Source: JBAQMG01 sp049302575
Lineage (GTDB): Bacteria; Bacillota; Desulfitobacteriia; Desulfitobacteriales; Desulfitobacteriaceae
Assembly: GCA_049302575.1 (NCBI GenBank)
Contig: JBAQMG010000126.1
Location: forward strand, 1 to 6,635
Length of the DNA: 6,635 bases
Direction: 5' to 3'
Shown here: positions 1 through 5,428 of the stretch, one piece after another
How positions within the stretch are numbered: position 1 is the stretch's first letter
How the letters are laid out: each line of letters opens with the position of its first letter
The notes under the pieces: model-generated
Databases searched by the model: none
Seen by the model: only the letters and a program-made list of their open reading frames with translations
What the model was told of the DNA's origin: nothing
Position numbers and translations under genes: made by a program

Positions 1-1002
1 GAGTAAGACAAAGCCTGCTAAATGAATAAGATTTTCTTTCTCAGGATTTAACGGTTTCCGTCGCAAGCCTTCGACCAAAAGGAAAACTAAACGACTGCCG
101 TCTAGAGCCGGAATGGGAAAGAGATTAATCAGCCCTAACTGAATACTCATAATTCCTGTAAACCCTAACAAATCTACCAAACCTTGTTGCCCCGCTTCTC
201 CTATAGCTTGAGCAATTGCAATTGGTCCACCGACATCTGCAGGAATTTTACGGGTAAGCATTTGAAATAAGGTCACTAAAATAAATCTTGTGAAATCTAA
301 AGTCTTAGATAATCCATAGCTCACACTTTGGAGTAAGGAAACATGCTGATAAATTACCTCCGGTGCTATACCAATCATGCCATTCCCTGTTTGTGGATCC
401 TTCTCAGTCGTTAGTTTGATAGTCTCTTGGCGATTTGCCCGATCGATAGTCAAGACTAAGGTCTGATTAGGTTTCGCATGGATCATTTCCGTCAACAAAG
501 TCCAATCTTTAGTGGGTATATTATCTATGGCAATGATTCGATCTCCTGCTAATATTCCAGCCTTTTGAGCCGGCTTATCCTTGATCAAGGAACCTATTTG
601 ATTTCCATTAGCTTGGGAAGGTATCCCCATATAGGCAAAAACAGTTACAAATAAAACAATAGCTAAAAGAAAATTCATCAGAGGTCCTGCGACAATCACT
701 GCCATCCGTTGCCAAACACGTTTATTCATAAAACTTTGTTCGTCGTTCGGGGATGCAATCACGGCAACTCCATTATCGTTTGTTTCTGGGTCCATACCGT
801 GCAGCTTGACAAACCCCCCCAAAGGAATCAGTCGCCAAGCATAGAGGGTTTCCTTACCTTGGTAGCCCACAATTTTTGGTCCAAAACCAAAGCTGAATTC
901 CAAAACCTTAATTCCCTGCCATTTAGCCACCATAAAATGTCCCAGTTCATGAACTATAACCATAAGTCCAAAAACAAATATGATAGATATAGCTGTTAAC
1001 AT
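1..1002 (-). CDS. rseP: RseP/RasP-type site-2 intramembrane zinc metalloprotease (M50 family), 3' end cut by the window
   Basis: This is a membrane-embedded protease of the site-2 family, which in other bacteria cleaves anti-sigma factors and leftover signal peptides within the membrane. 334 codons are visible and the frame runs open off the left edge, so only a short C-terminal piece is likely missing. The zinc motif HELGH lies in the first membrane segment (H18, E19, H22). GPLMN follows at 106-110 in the second. A single PDZ-like domain spans about 133-200, with the peptide-binding pattern around QKAGILAGDRI. The second metal/catalytic motif NLFPIPALDG sits at 293-302 (D301). One PDZ domain is usual for Gram-positive members; E. 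coli RseP has two. The ATG at 1000-1002 is preceded by GGGGGTG at 1009-1015, 6 bases away, and there is no other sensible start. It lies last in the visible cluster, behind a 251-base repeat-filled gap, so its expression may be partly uncoupled from dxr. The natural substrate cannot be read from the sequence. Confidence 0.96.
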   Translation of the reverse strand, partial: MLTAISIIFVFGLMVIVHELGHFMVAKWQGIKVLEFSFGFGPKIVGYQGKETLYAWRLIPLGGFVKLHGMDPETNDNGVAVIASPNDEQSFMNKRVWQRMAVIVAGPLMNFLLAIVLFVTVFAYMGIPSQANGNQIGSLIKDKPAQKAGILAGDRIIAIDNIPTKDWTLLTEMIHAKPNQTLVLTIDRANRQETIKLTTEKDPQTGNGMIGIAPEVIYQHVSLLQSVSYGLSKTLDFTRFILVTLFQMLTRKIPADVGGPIAIAQAIGEAGQQGLVDLLGFTGIMSIQLGLINLFPIPALDGSRLVFLLVEGLRRKPLNPEKENLIHLAGFVLL

Positions 1003-1253
1003 AAATTACACCCCCAATTGCGATGCGCGAAATTCGATGCACGATGCTCGATAAGTCGCGAAACATTATATGCGATGCGCGATAAGGCACGAGGCACTAT
1101 ATGCGAGATTCAATGTTCGATGCTCAAGGTATGAACTACTATATGCGATTTTAGAAACACTATACGCGTAGTTCGAAGGTTCGAAGTGCAAGGTTCGACA
1201 CAGTAGCCAGATATACGAGGCACGTCAACCTTCGCGCATCGTGCTTAGCTCCT
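1003..1253. other. dxr-rseP intergenic region filled by heptad repeats
   Basis: This is the only long gap in the window. No reading frame of credible length or composition lies in it on either strand. Almost all of it is short degenerate repeats, described separately. The only functional signal I can support is the rseP ribosome binding site at 1009-1015. I see no convincing Rho-independent terminator, because no GC stem is followed by a U-run on either strand. Confidence 0.8.
1018..1199 (+). repeat. Degenerate 7-bp tandem repeat array, consensus NNNCGAN (forward orientation)
   Basis: Read on the plus strand, 182 bases divide into 25 heptamers that stay in one register apart from three small insertions: AAG at 1053-1055, AAG at 1084-1086 and G at 1178. 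Typical units are GCGCGAA, GCACGAT, GCTCGAT, GCACGAG, ATGCGAT and GTTCGAA. By hand count the sixth base is A in 24 of 25 units, the fourth is C in 22 and the fifth is G in 18, while the first three vary. Some units have decayed (TTTAGAA, ACACTAT). A further trace continues to about 1226 (ATACGAG at 1213-1219, GCACGTC at 1220-1226). The pattern is not coding. It looks like an expanded and partly eroded short-repeat island. The function is unknown. Confidence 0.85.
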
Positions 1254-1292
1254 CTAGTTCGTGCATCGCGCCTCGCGCCTCGCACCTCGAAT
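1231..1292 (-). repeat. Same heptad repeat family in the opposite orientation, running into the 3' end of dxr
   Basis: On the minus strand the units ATTCGAG, GTGCGAG, GCGCGAG, GCGCGAT and GCACGAA follow one another without a break from 1292 to 1258. After a 13-base spacer that holds the dxr stop codon come GCACGAT and GCGCGAA (1244-1231). This is the same consensus as the neighbouring array but on the other strand, so the two blocks face each other as an imperfect inverted repeat. Part of the block is translated as the end of Dxr. These units are better conserved than those of the forward array, which suggests more recent expansion. Confidence 0.82.
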
Positions 1293-2426
1293 TATCTCCC
1301 CCGTCTGCTCCCGTGCCCAAGCATCTGCTTCTAATATCGTACCCAAATTAGGGTGCGCCAACACATGATGGCTATCGCATACTTCTCTTACTAATTCTAT
1401 CAATCTAAGATAAGGTAGGCGACCCTGAAGAAATGCTAAGACCGCTACTTCATTAGCAGCATTCATGACCGCAGGTAAGGTTCCACCTTTTCGACCTACT
1501 TCGTAGGCTAAGGCCAAGGCTGGAAATTCCTCCAAATTCGGTTCTAGGAAAGACAACGTTTTCCCTCTCAAGTCTAAGCGTTGAAAGTGATTTTTCCAAC
1601 GTGTTGGATAACTTAAAGCATACTGGATAGGCAAGCGCATATCCGGTCTTCCGAGTTGAGCAAGCACTGAGCCATCCCGATAAGCAACCATAGAATGAAC
1701 CACACTTTCGGGATGAATTAAAACCTCAATATCGTCATAACTGAGACCAAAAAGATGATGAGCCTCAATAACCTCTAAACCTTTATTCATCATAGAAGCC
1801 GAATCAATGGTTATCTTCGAACCCATAGCCCAGTTAGGATGTTGCAACGCATCTTGAGGCGTGACTGAAGCTAGTTTCTCGCGTGACCAGCCTAAAAATT
1901 GCCCTCCTGAAGCAGTTAAAATAATTTTTTCAATTGTTTGCGGATTATCTTCTAAACACTGAAAAATCGCGGAATGTTCACTGTCTACGGGAAGGATTGA
2001 ACACCCCATAATACGTGCTGTCTCCAAAACCAGTTCTCCTGCCGCCACTAAAGTTTCCTTATTAGCAAGCGCAATCGTTTTTCCTGCCTGTAAAGCAGCC
2101 AGAGTAGGTTCTAACCCAATTCGTCCACTTAGCGCCGTTACTACTGTATCCACTTCTGGAGTAGTTACAGCTTGTAGGATTCCTTCCATACCGTGTTCTA
2201 CAATAACTGGCAAATCCCTTAAGCGCTCTTTTAAGTCTTTTGCCGCTCTCTCCTCCATCATAACCACAAGAGAGGGTCGAAAAGCCCGAACTTGCTCCTC
2301 CATTAACTCTACACTCTGAGATGCAACTAAAGCATAAATTCTAAGCTGCTCTGAAAAGACTTTGACAACCTCCAAGGTTTGCCTGCCAATTGATCCAGTA
2401 GATCCTAAGATGGTCAACGTTTTCAA
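1254..2426 (-). CDS. dxr: 1-deoxy-D-xylulose 5-phosphate reductoisomerase
   Basis: Dxr (IspC) converts 1-deoxy-D-xylulose 5-phosphate to 2-C-methyl-D-erythritol 4-phosphate with NADPH and a divalent metal. It is the first committed step of the MEP isoprenoid pathway, in the cytosol. The 390 residues are near the usual family length. The NADPH-binding loop GSTGSIG is at 8-14 and LANKETLVAAGE at 120-131. The metal ligands lie in PVDSEH (D148, E150) and NKGLE (E218). ASGG is at 172-175, HPNW at 196-199 in the flexible loop, and HPESVVH at 238-244. The start is TTG at 2424-2426: TGA stands directly before it in frame, the next in-frame start (a TTG at codon 4) would clip the nucleotide-binding fold, and GGATGTG lies 8 bases upstream. 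The last eleven residues, about 380-390 and rich in arginine, are encoded by the 7-bp repeat array and the stop TAG sits in a repeat spacer. That tail is probably not ancestral and should not affect the core enzyme. It supplies precursors for the UppS product encoded upstream. Confidence 0.97.
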   Translation of the reverse strand: MKTLTILGSTGSIGRQTLEVVKVFSEQLRIYALVASQSVELMEEQVRAFRPSLVVMMEERAAKDLKERLRDLPVIVEHGMEGILQAVTTPEVDTVVTALSGRIGLEPTLAALQAGKTIALANKETLVAAGELVLETARIMGCSILPVDSEHSAIFQCLEDNPQTIEKIILTASGGQFLGWSREKLASVTPQDALQHPNWAMGSKITIDSASMMNKGLEVIEAHHLFGLSYDDIEVLIHPESVVHSMVAYRDGSVLAQLGRPDMRLPIQYALSYPTRWKNHFQRLDLRGKTLSFLEPNLEEFPALALAYEVGRKGGTLPAVMNAANEVAVLAFLQGRLPYLRLIELVREVCDSHHVLAHPNLGTILEADAWAREQTGEIIRGARREARCTN

Positions 2427-2434
2427 TCAATTTT

Positions 2435-2441
2435 CACATCC
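2435..2441 (-). promoter_or_regulatory. Ribosome binding site that fixes the TTG start of dxr
   Basis: GGATGTG on the minus strand differs by one base from the strong GGAGGTG and ends 8 bases before the TTG start. The nearby ATG and GTG in this stretch run straight into stop codons (ATG-TGA, and GTG followed by TGA three codons later), so they cannot be the dxr start. Confidence 0.6.
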
Positions 2442-2446
2442 AATCA

Positions 2447-2473
2447 GGTAAATCTAGGGTAAAGCGGGTAAAT
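2447..2473. repeat. Three short GGTAAA direct repeats in the gap before dxr
   Basis: On the plus strand GGTAAAT, GGTAAAG and GGTAAAT start at 2447, 2458 and 2467, so the spacing is 11 and 9 bases. They fill most of the 58-base gap between the membrane-protein gene and dxr. They could be a binding site or a chance result of AT-rich sequence. They do not match the neighbouring 7-bp repeat family. Confidence 0.35.
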
Positions 2474-2484
2474 CAATAGTAGCT

Positions 2485-3591
2485 TTACGTCCTTGGCCGA
2501 TCCATGAACCCGCTCTTACGCAAGGCCTCATAAAAGATAACAAGCGTTGGACCTAGAATAAGGCCAGCACCGCCTAACAATTGTAAACCTACATACATTG
2601 AAATCAAAGTTGGTAGAGGGTGAAGTCCGATATTTTTGGACATAATTTTAGGTTCTAAAAATTGACGCAATACAACTAAAACTAACCACATTACCGAGAG
2701 CTTTACCCCTTCACTTACCGAACCAAAAACAAATACACCAATGATCCAAGGTACATAGAGGACACCAGTCCCTACAATGGGTACTAAATCCAGCACTCCT
2801 GTCAGTACCCCAAGCGTAACAGCGTATCGATTGCCAATCAAGGCTAACCCTAAGATAGATGTTAGCGCAGTGACTGAAACCAAAATAACCTGAGCCCGCA
2901 AAAACCCAACGATGGCTACCCCTAGATCCTGACTAACGGCTTGGGCGTTTTCATGCCAACGTCGAGGCATGAGTGAATTGGCAAAATGTTTTACGCGTGG
3001 AAAAATAGAACTTACCATCAGCGTTGCGACGATTGAAATCACAAAAACAATAAATACTCCTGGCAAAGCAGTTAAAAAGTTGAGTAGAAAAAGACTGCCT
3101 GTTTTCGCCCATTCTTGAACAGATTTTAATATGCTTTCCGCAGAGGAAAAAAGGGTAACTTGAACTTGAGGATTGAGAAGTAAAAACTTTTCAATTGTAT
3201 TAATCCTAGTCGTTACATAATCCATCATATGTGCATAATCCGGCAAAGAGATTGCTAAATCAGATAACTCTGTATATAGCCTAGCTATTAACATAAAAGC
3301 CAATAAACCTAGGATTCCAAGAGTTGAAAAGAGCGACAATAAAGCCGCATAAGTACGCCTCACGCGCAGTATTTCCATCGTTCTTACCACGAAAGGCTCT
3401 AATAAAAAGGCAAGAAGCAAAGCCAAAACAAAAGGTAAAAAAGCCATGAATAAACTTCGAATGACTTCGCCGAAAATCGGCAAAAAATCTTGTACAAAAT
3501 AAGTAAAGAGTTTTAGGGAAACTAGAACGCTCAAGATAATGGCTAAGCGATTAAGATTAGACCAAAATGGATGTCTGGAATTGATCCGCAA
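2485..3591 (-). CDS. AI-2E family (PF01594-like) polytopic membrane protein, possibly YtvI-type sporulation protein
   Basis: This is a 368-residue inner-membrane protein with about seven to eight hydrophobic segments: roughly 14-35, 45-67, 82-105, 168-195, 232-252, 257-290, 296-310 and 327-353. The soluble stretch at about 106-165 is the extracytoplasmic domain typical of the family. Family landmarks are GFLRAQ at 229-234, DLVPIVGTG at 268-276, EPKIMSKNIGLHPL at 313-326 and GLILGP at 343-348. Known relatives include TqsA (autoinducer-2 export), a Na+/H+ antiporter group and YtvI of spore-formers. The LDLVPIVGTG-x-PW region and the length remind me most of YtvI, but I cannot settle the subgroup by eye, so no symbol is given. 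The start is TTG at 3589-3591, with GAGGGGG at 3600-3606 inside the end of cdsA, 8 bases upstream. Only 5 bases separate it from the cdsA stop, so co-translation with cdsA is likely. The substrate is unknown. Confidence 0.88.
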   Translation of the reverse strand: MRINSRHPFWSNLNRLAIILSVLVSLKLFTYFVQDFLPIFGEVIRSLFMAFLPFVLALLLAFLLEPFVVRTMEILRVRRTYAALLSLFSTLGILGLLAFMLIARLYTELSDLAISLPDYAHMMDYVTTRINTIEKFLLLNPQVQVTLFSSAESILKSVQEWAKTGSLFLLNFLTALPGVFIVFVISIVATLMVSSIFPRVKHFANSLMPRRWHENAQAVSQDLGVAIVGFLRAQVILVSVTALTSILGLALIGNRYAVTLGVLTGVLDLVPIVGTGVLYVPWIIGVFVFGSVSEGVKLSVMWLVLVVLRQFLEPKIMSKNIGLHPLPTLISMYVGLQLLGGAGLILGPTLVIFYEALRKSGFMDRPRT

Positions 3592-3596
3592 CCTTT

Positions 3597-4385
3597 TTAC
3601 CCCCTCATAACAAAATTCACAATATAATAATATACTAAAGGGAGGACTAAAATTAAGCTATCACAACGATCCAATATTCCACCATGACCAGGAATTAAAG
3701 TGCCCGAATCCTTTATACCTGCACTTCTCTTTAAGGCAGATTCAAACAAATCCCCAATCTGCCCCCCCAAACCAACTATCAGCGATAGAGCTAAAATGTG
3801 CCAAAGTGATGTGCCCCCCATCCAATACCAGAATATTAGACCTACAAGGATACTCCCTAGCAAACCACCCCAAGCTCCTTCTCGAGTTTTCTTAGGACTT
3901 ATTTTCGGAGCCAAAAGGTGTTGCCCAAATCTCCTCCCTATAAGGTATGCAAAGATATCCGTCGCCCATACCAAAAAGAAAATTAGAAATGTCCAGGTTA
4001 TACCGTGCTCAAGCTGTCGTAAAAGATAGAGATAAGAAAATAGCACTACCGAATAGATAACAGCCAAAAAATTAAAACTAACTTCTTCAAGTTTGATCTG
4101 GGGATATTGCAGAGCCAGTCTACTAAAGGTTATAATTACCCCCAAAACAAGAATCGGTAACATCCATTCCTTATTTCCGATGAAAATATTAGCTAACCAA
4201 ATAAGTGCAAAAACTATAGTTAGAGAATGCCAAGCTATAATCCCCATATGTTCGCCAATTAGCAAAAATTCATGCAGAGCCAAAATTATTAAAATACTTA
4301 CCAAAAAAGCAGTATATACTCCACCAAAATAACTTAGGCCTAAAAGGAGAGGAGCCCAAATCAGGGCACCGATTAATCTTTTCAA
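3597..4385 (-). CDS. cdsA: Phosphatidate cytidylyltransferase (CDP-diacylglycerol synthase)
   Basis: CdsA joins CTP and phosphatidic acid to give CDP-diacylglycerol, the branch point for bacterial phospholipids, in the cytoplasmic membrane. The 262 residues form several membrane segments (about 5-35, 52-70, 74-90, 104-124, 131-150, 172-190, 194-210 and 244-258). The family signature is intact near the C-terminus at 216-242, with SALKR, KD (225-226), PGHGG (232-236) and DRCD (239-242). The upstream conserved parts WATDIFAYLIGRRFG (140-154) and SPKKTREGAWGG (163-174) are also present. The start is TTG at 4383-4385. The Shine-Dalgarno TAAGGAG (4394-4400) includes the uppS stop codon and ends 8 bases upstream. 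Twelve bases separate it from uppS, the usual partner of cdsA across bacteria. Confidence 0.97.
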   Translation of the reverse strand: MKRLIGALIWAPLLLGLSYFGGVYTAFLVSILIILALHEFLLIGEHMGIIAWHSLTIVFALIWLANIFIGNKEWMLPILVLGVIITFSRLALQYPQIKLEEVSFNFLAVIYSVVLFSYLYLLRQLEHGITWTFLIFFLVWATDIFAYLIGRRFGQHLLAPKISPKKTREGAWGGLLGSILVGLIFWYWMGGTSLWHILALSLIVGLGGQIGDLFESALKRSAGIKDSGTLIPGHGGILDRCDSLILVLPLVYYYIVNFVMRG

Positions 4386-4393
4386 TTCAATTT

Positions 4394-4400
4394 CTCCTTA
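4394..4400 (-). promoter_or_regulatory. Ribosome binding site of cdsA overlapping the uppS stop
   Basis: TAAGGAG on the minus strand is a seven-base match to the anti-Shine-Dalgarno sequence, and its TAA is the uppS stop codon. It supports the TTG at 4383-4385 as the cdsA start and suggests that ribosomes ending uppS re-initiate on cdsA. Confidence 0.75.
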
Positions 4401-5165
4401 CTTTTTTGTTAAGCCTCCATATCGCCTATCCCGTTCTTGATAAATTTTGATAACTCTATGTAAGGTTGACTGATTAAAATCTGGCCAGAGATCTTCGACC
4501 ACAACAATCTCTGTGTAGGCAAGTTGCCAAAGTAAAAAGTTACTCAACCGCATTTCTCCCGAGGTACGAATCAACAAGTCTGGATCAGGCAGGCCAGCCG
4601 TATACAAGGCTTCGCTGACTAGCCCCTCATTAATATCTTGAGGAGTAATTTTTCTATTTAGAACTTCTGTACTAAGTTTTCGCACTGCCTCAACGATTTC
4701 CAACCTTCCTCCATAATTGAGCGCAAGGTTAAGTATTAATCCCTTATTGGTCTTTGTTCGTTCAAACGCTCTCTGTAATTCCTGCTGAGCCTCTGAAGGA
4801 AGTTCTTGGATTCCCCCTAAAGCACGAATCACAACCTTATTTTCATGAAGTTCCTCTAATTCTTTCCTTAAATATTCAGTGAGAAGAGACATAAGTACCC
4901 CAACCTCTTCCTTAGGTCTTCGCCAGTTTTCTGTAGAAAAGGCATAAACAGTTAATACTTCTACCCCTAACAGAGAGCATTCTTTAACTATAGTTCGCAA
5001 AGTTTCTACACCGGCTCGATGCCCCATTGCCCGTGGAAGCCCACGTCGTTTAGCCCAGCGCCCGTTGCCATCCATGATAATGGCGATATGGCGTGGTAAG
5101 CATTCTAGGTTAATATCATGAGCTCGCACATCAACCTTACCCCGTTTCCATGGATTAAGCCTCAA
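4398..5165 (-). CDS. uppS: Undecaprenyl (di-trans,poly-cis) diphosphate synthase
   Basis: UppS is the cis-prenyltransferase that adds isopentenyl diphosphate units to farnesyl diphosphate and makes the C55 carrier for peptidoglycan and other wall polymers. It acts in the cytosol at the membrane face. The 255 residues show the full set of family motifs: IAIIMDGNGRWA at 27-38 with the catalytic aspartate D32, GHRAG at 48-52, YAFSTENW at 74-81, LNYGGR at 149-154, and PDLLIRTSGEMRLSNFLLWQ at 195-214, with E219 and RRYGG following. The start is TTG at 5163-5165, 8 bases after the strong AGGTGAGGTG at 5174-5183. The first internal Met is part of the catalytic motif and cannot be the start. The subgroup could in principle make shorter polyprenyl chains, but the cdsA/dxr/rseP setting is that of the housekeeping enzyme. 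A 47-base gap with a hairpin separates it from the small gene upstream. Confidence 0.98.
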   Translation of the reverse strand: MRLNPWKRGKVDVRAHDINLECLPRHIAIIMDGNGRWAKRRGLPRAMGHRAGVETLRTIVKECSLLGVEVLTVYAFSTENWRRPKEEVGVLMSLLTEYLRKELEELHENKVVIRALGGIQELPSEAQQELQRAFERTKTNKGLILNLALNYGGRLEIVEAVRKLSTEVLNRKITPQDINEGLVSEALYTAGLPDPDLLIRTSGEMRLSNFLLWQLAYTEIVVVEDLWPDFNQSTLHRVIKIYQERDRRYGGLTKK

Positions 5166-5173
5166 TATTTTTT

Positions 5174-5183
5174 CACCTCACCT
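5174..5183 (-). promoter_or_regulatory. Ribosome binding site of uppS
   Basis: AGGTGAGGTG on the minus strand holds two overlapping Shine-Dalgarno-like cores. The nearer one (GAGGTG) ends 8 bases before the TTG start, so this decides the start of uppS. It lies just past the U-run of the hairpin at 5194-5222. Confidence 0.75.
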
Positions 5184-5193
5184 AACAAGTGTT

Positions 5194-5222
5194 AAAAGAC
5201 CCCCTTATAGTGTCAGGGGGTC
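5194..5222 (-). terminator. Hairpin with short U-run between the small gene and uppS (weak terminator or attenuator)
   Basis: In the transcript, GACCCCC (5222-5216) pairs perfectly with GGGGGTC (5204-5198) across an 11-base loop, and four U follow (5197-5194). The 7-bp stem with five G-C pairs in a row is strong, but the U-run is short, so partial termination is more likely than a full stop. The 5' arm is the last two sense codons (ACC CCC) of the small upstream gene, and its TGA stop is in the loop. A ribosome finishing that gene would therefore cover the 5' arm. uppS has no convincing promoter of its own after the hairpin, so read-through is probably needed. Confidence 0.6.
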
Positions 5223-5428
5223 AATTTGGGGAGCGGGGAAAACCTTTCGTTAGCCAAAATAAACTCATAGCTTCCAGCAATAACTCTAACCCGAACCACT
5301 CGAAGGTCACCTAACACTTCCACACGACCACGCGGGGTTGTCACCTTATAAGAAAAAGCTATGTCTGCTTCTTTTAGCTCTTCACTTAATTCGTTCCATC
5401 TATAGCCTAACCACGTATCAGAAATCAT
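5213..5428 (-). CDS. Uncharacterised 71-residue protein between frr and uppS
   Basis: I do not recognise this protein and assign no function. It is probably a real gene. Its ATG overlaps the frr stop by ATGA (5425-5428), exactly as frr overlaps pyrH, it uses the same strand, and it fills the frr-uppS gap up to the hairpin. The product is soluble, with no signal peptide or membrane segment. A short helix-prone part (WNELSEELKEAD, about 11-22) is followed by a strand-prone part rich in V, R and G (about 25-60, with YKVTTPRGRVEVLGDLRVVR). No cysteine pairs or metal motifs are present. There is no well-placed Shine-Dalgarno: GAGG lies one base from the ATG, too close to act normally, so translation probably depends on coupling to frr. 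Its 3' end is part of the hairpin ahead of uppS. It could be a small structural or regulatory protein, or simply a leader whose translation controls the hairpin. Confidence 0.72.
   Translation of the reverse strand: MISDTWLGYRWNELSEELKEADIAFSYKVTTPRGRVEVLGDLRVVRVRVIAGSYEFILANERFSPLPKLTP

Noticed and set aside
709..999. Plus-strand open frame of 96 codons
   Set aside because: It lies wholly inside rseP on the other strand, over the HELGH-containing region. Its product has no recognisable family character and no ribosome binding site.
1172..1185. Two adjacent TTCGAA palindromes as an operator or as a terminator
   Set aside because: They are members of the heptad array. The stem is short and AT-ended with no U-run, and nothing beyond the repeat pattern supports a protein-binding site.
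1224..1253. Minus-strand GAGGAG followed by ATG just after the dxr stop, resembling a small gene start
   Set aside because: The ATG opens a frame of only four codons (M-R-E-G) before TGA, and the ATG belongs to a repeat unit. No evidence for a translated peptide.
1018..1292. CRISPR array
   Set aside because: The repeat unit is 7 bp and degenerate. There are no long conserved repeats or unique spacers, and no cas genes are in the window.
3700..4332. Two plus-strand open frames (3700-4029 and 4093-4332)
   Set aside because: Both are antisense to cdsA, whose signature motifs are intact. Their products are unstructured and Pro/Lys/Ile-rich.
5186..5214. Promoter for uppS, CTGACA with AACACT 17 bases downstream
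   Set aside because: The -10 matches the consensus at only three positions and the region is explained better by the hairpin. No support for a start of transcription here.
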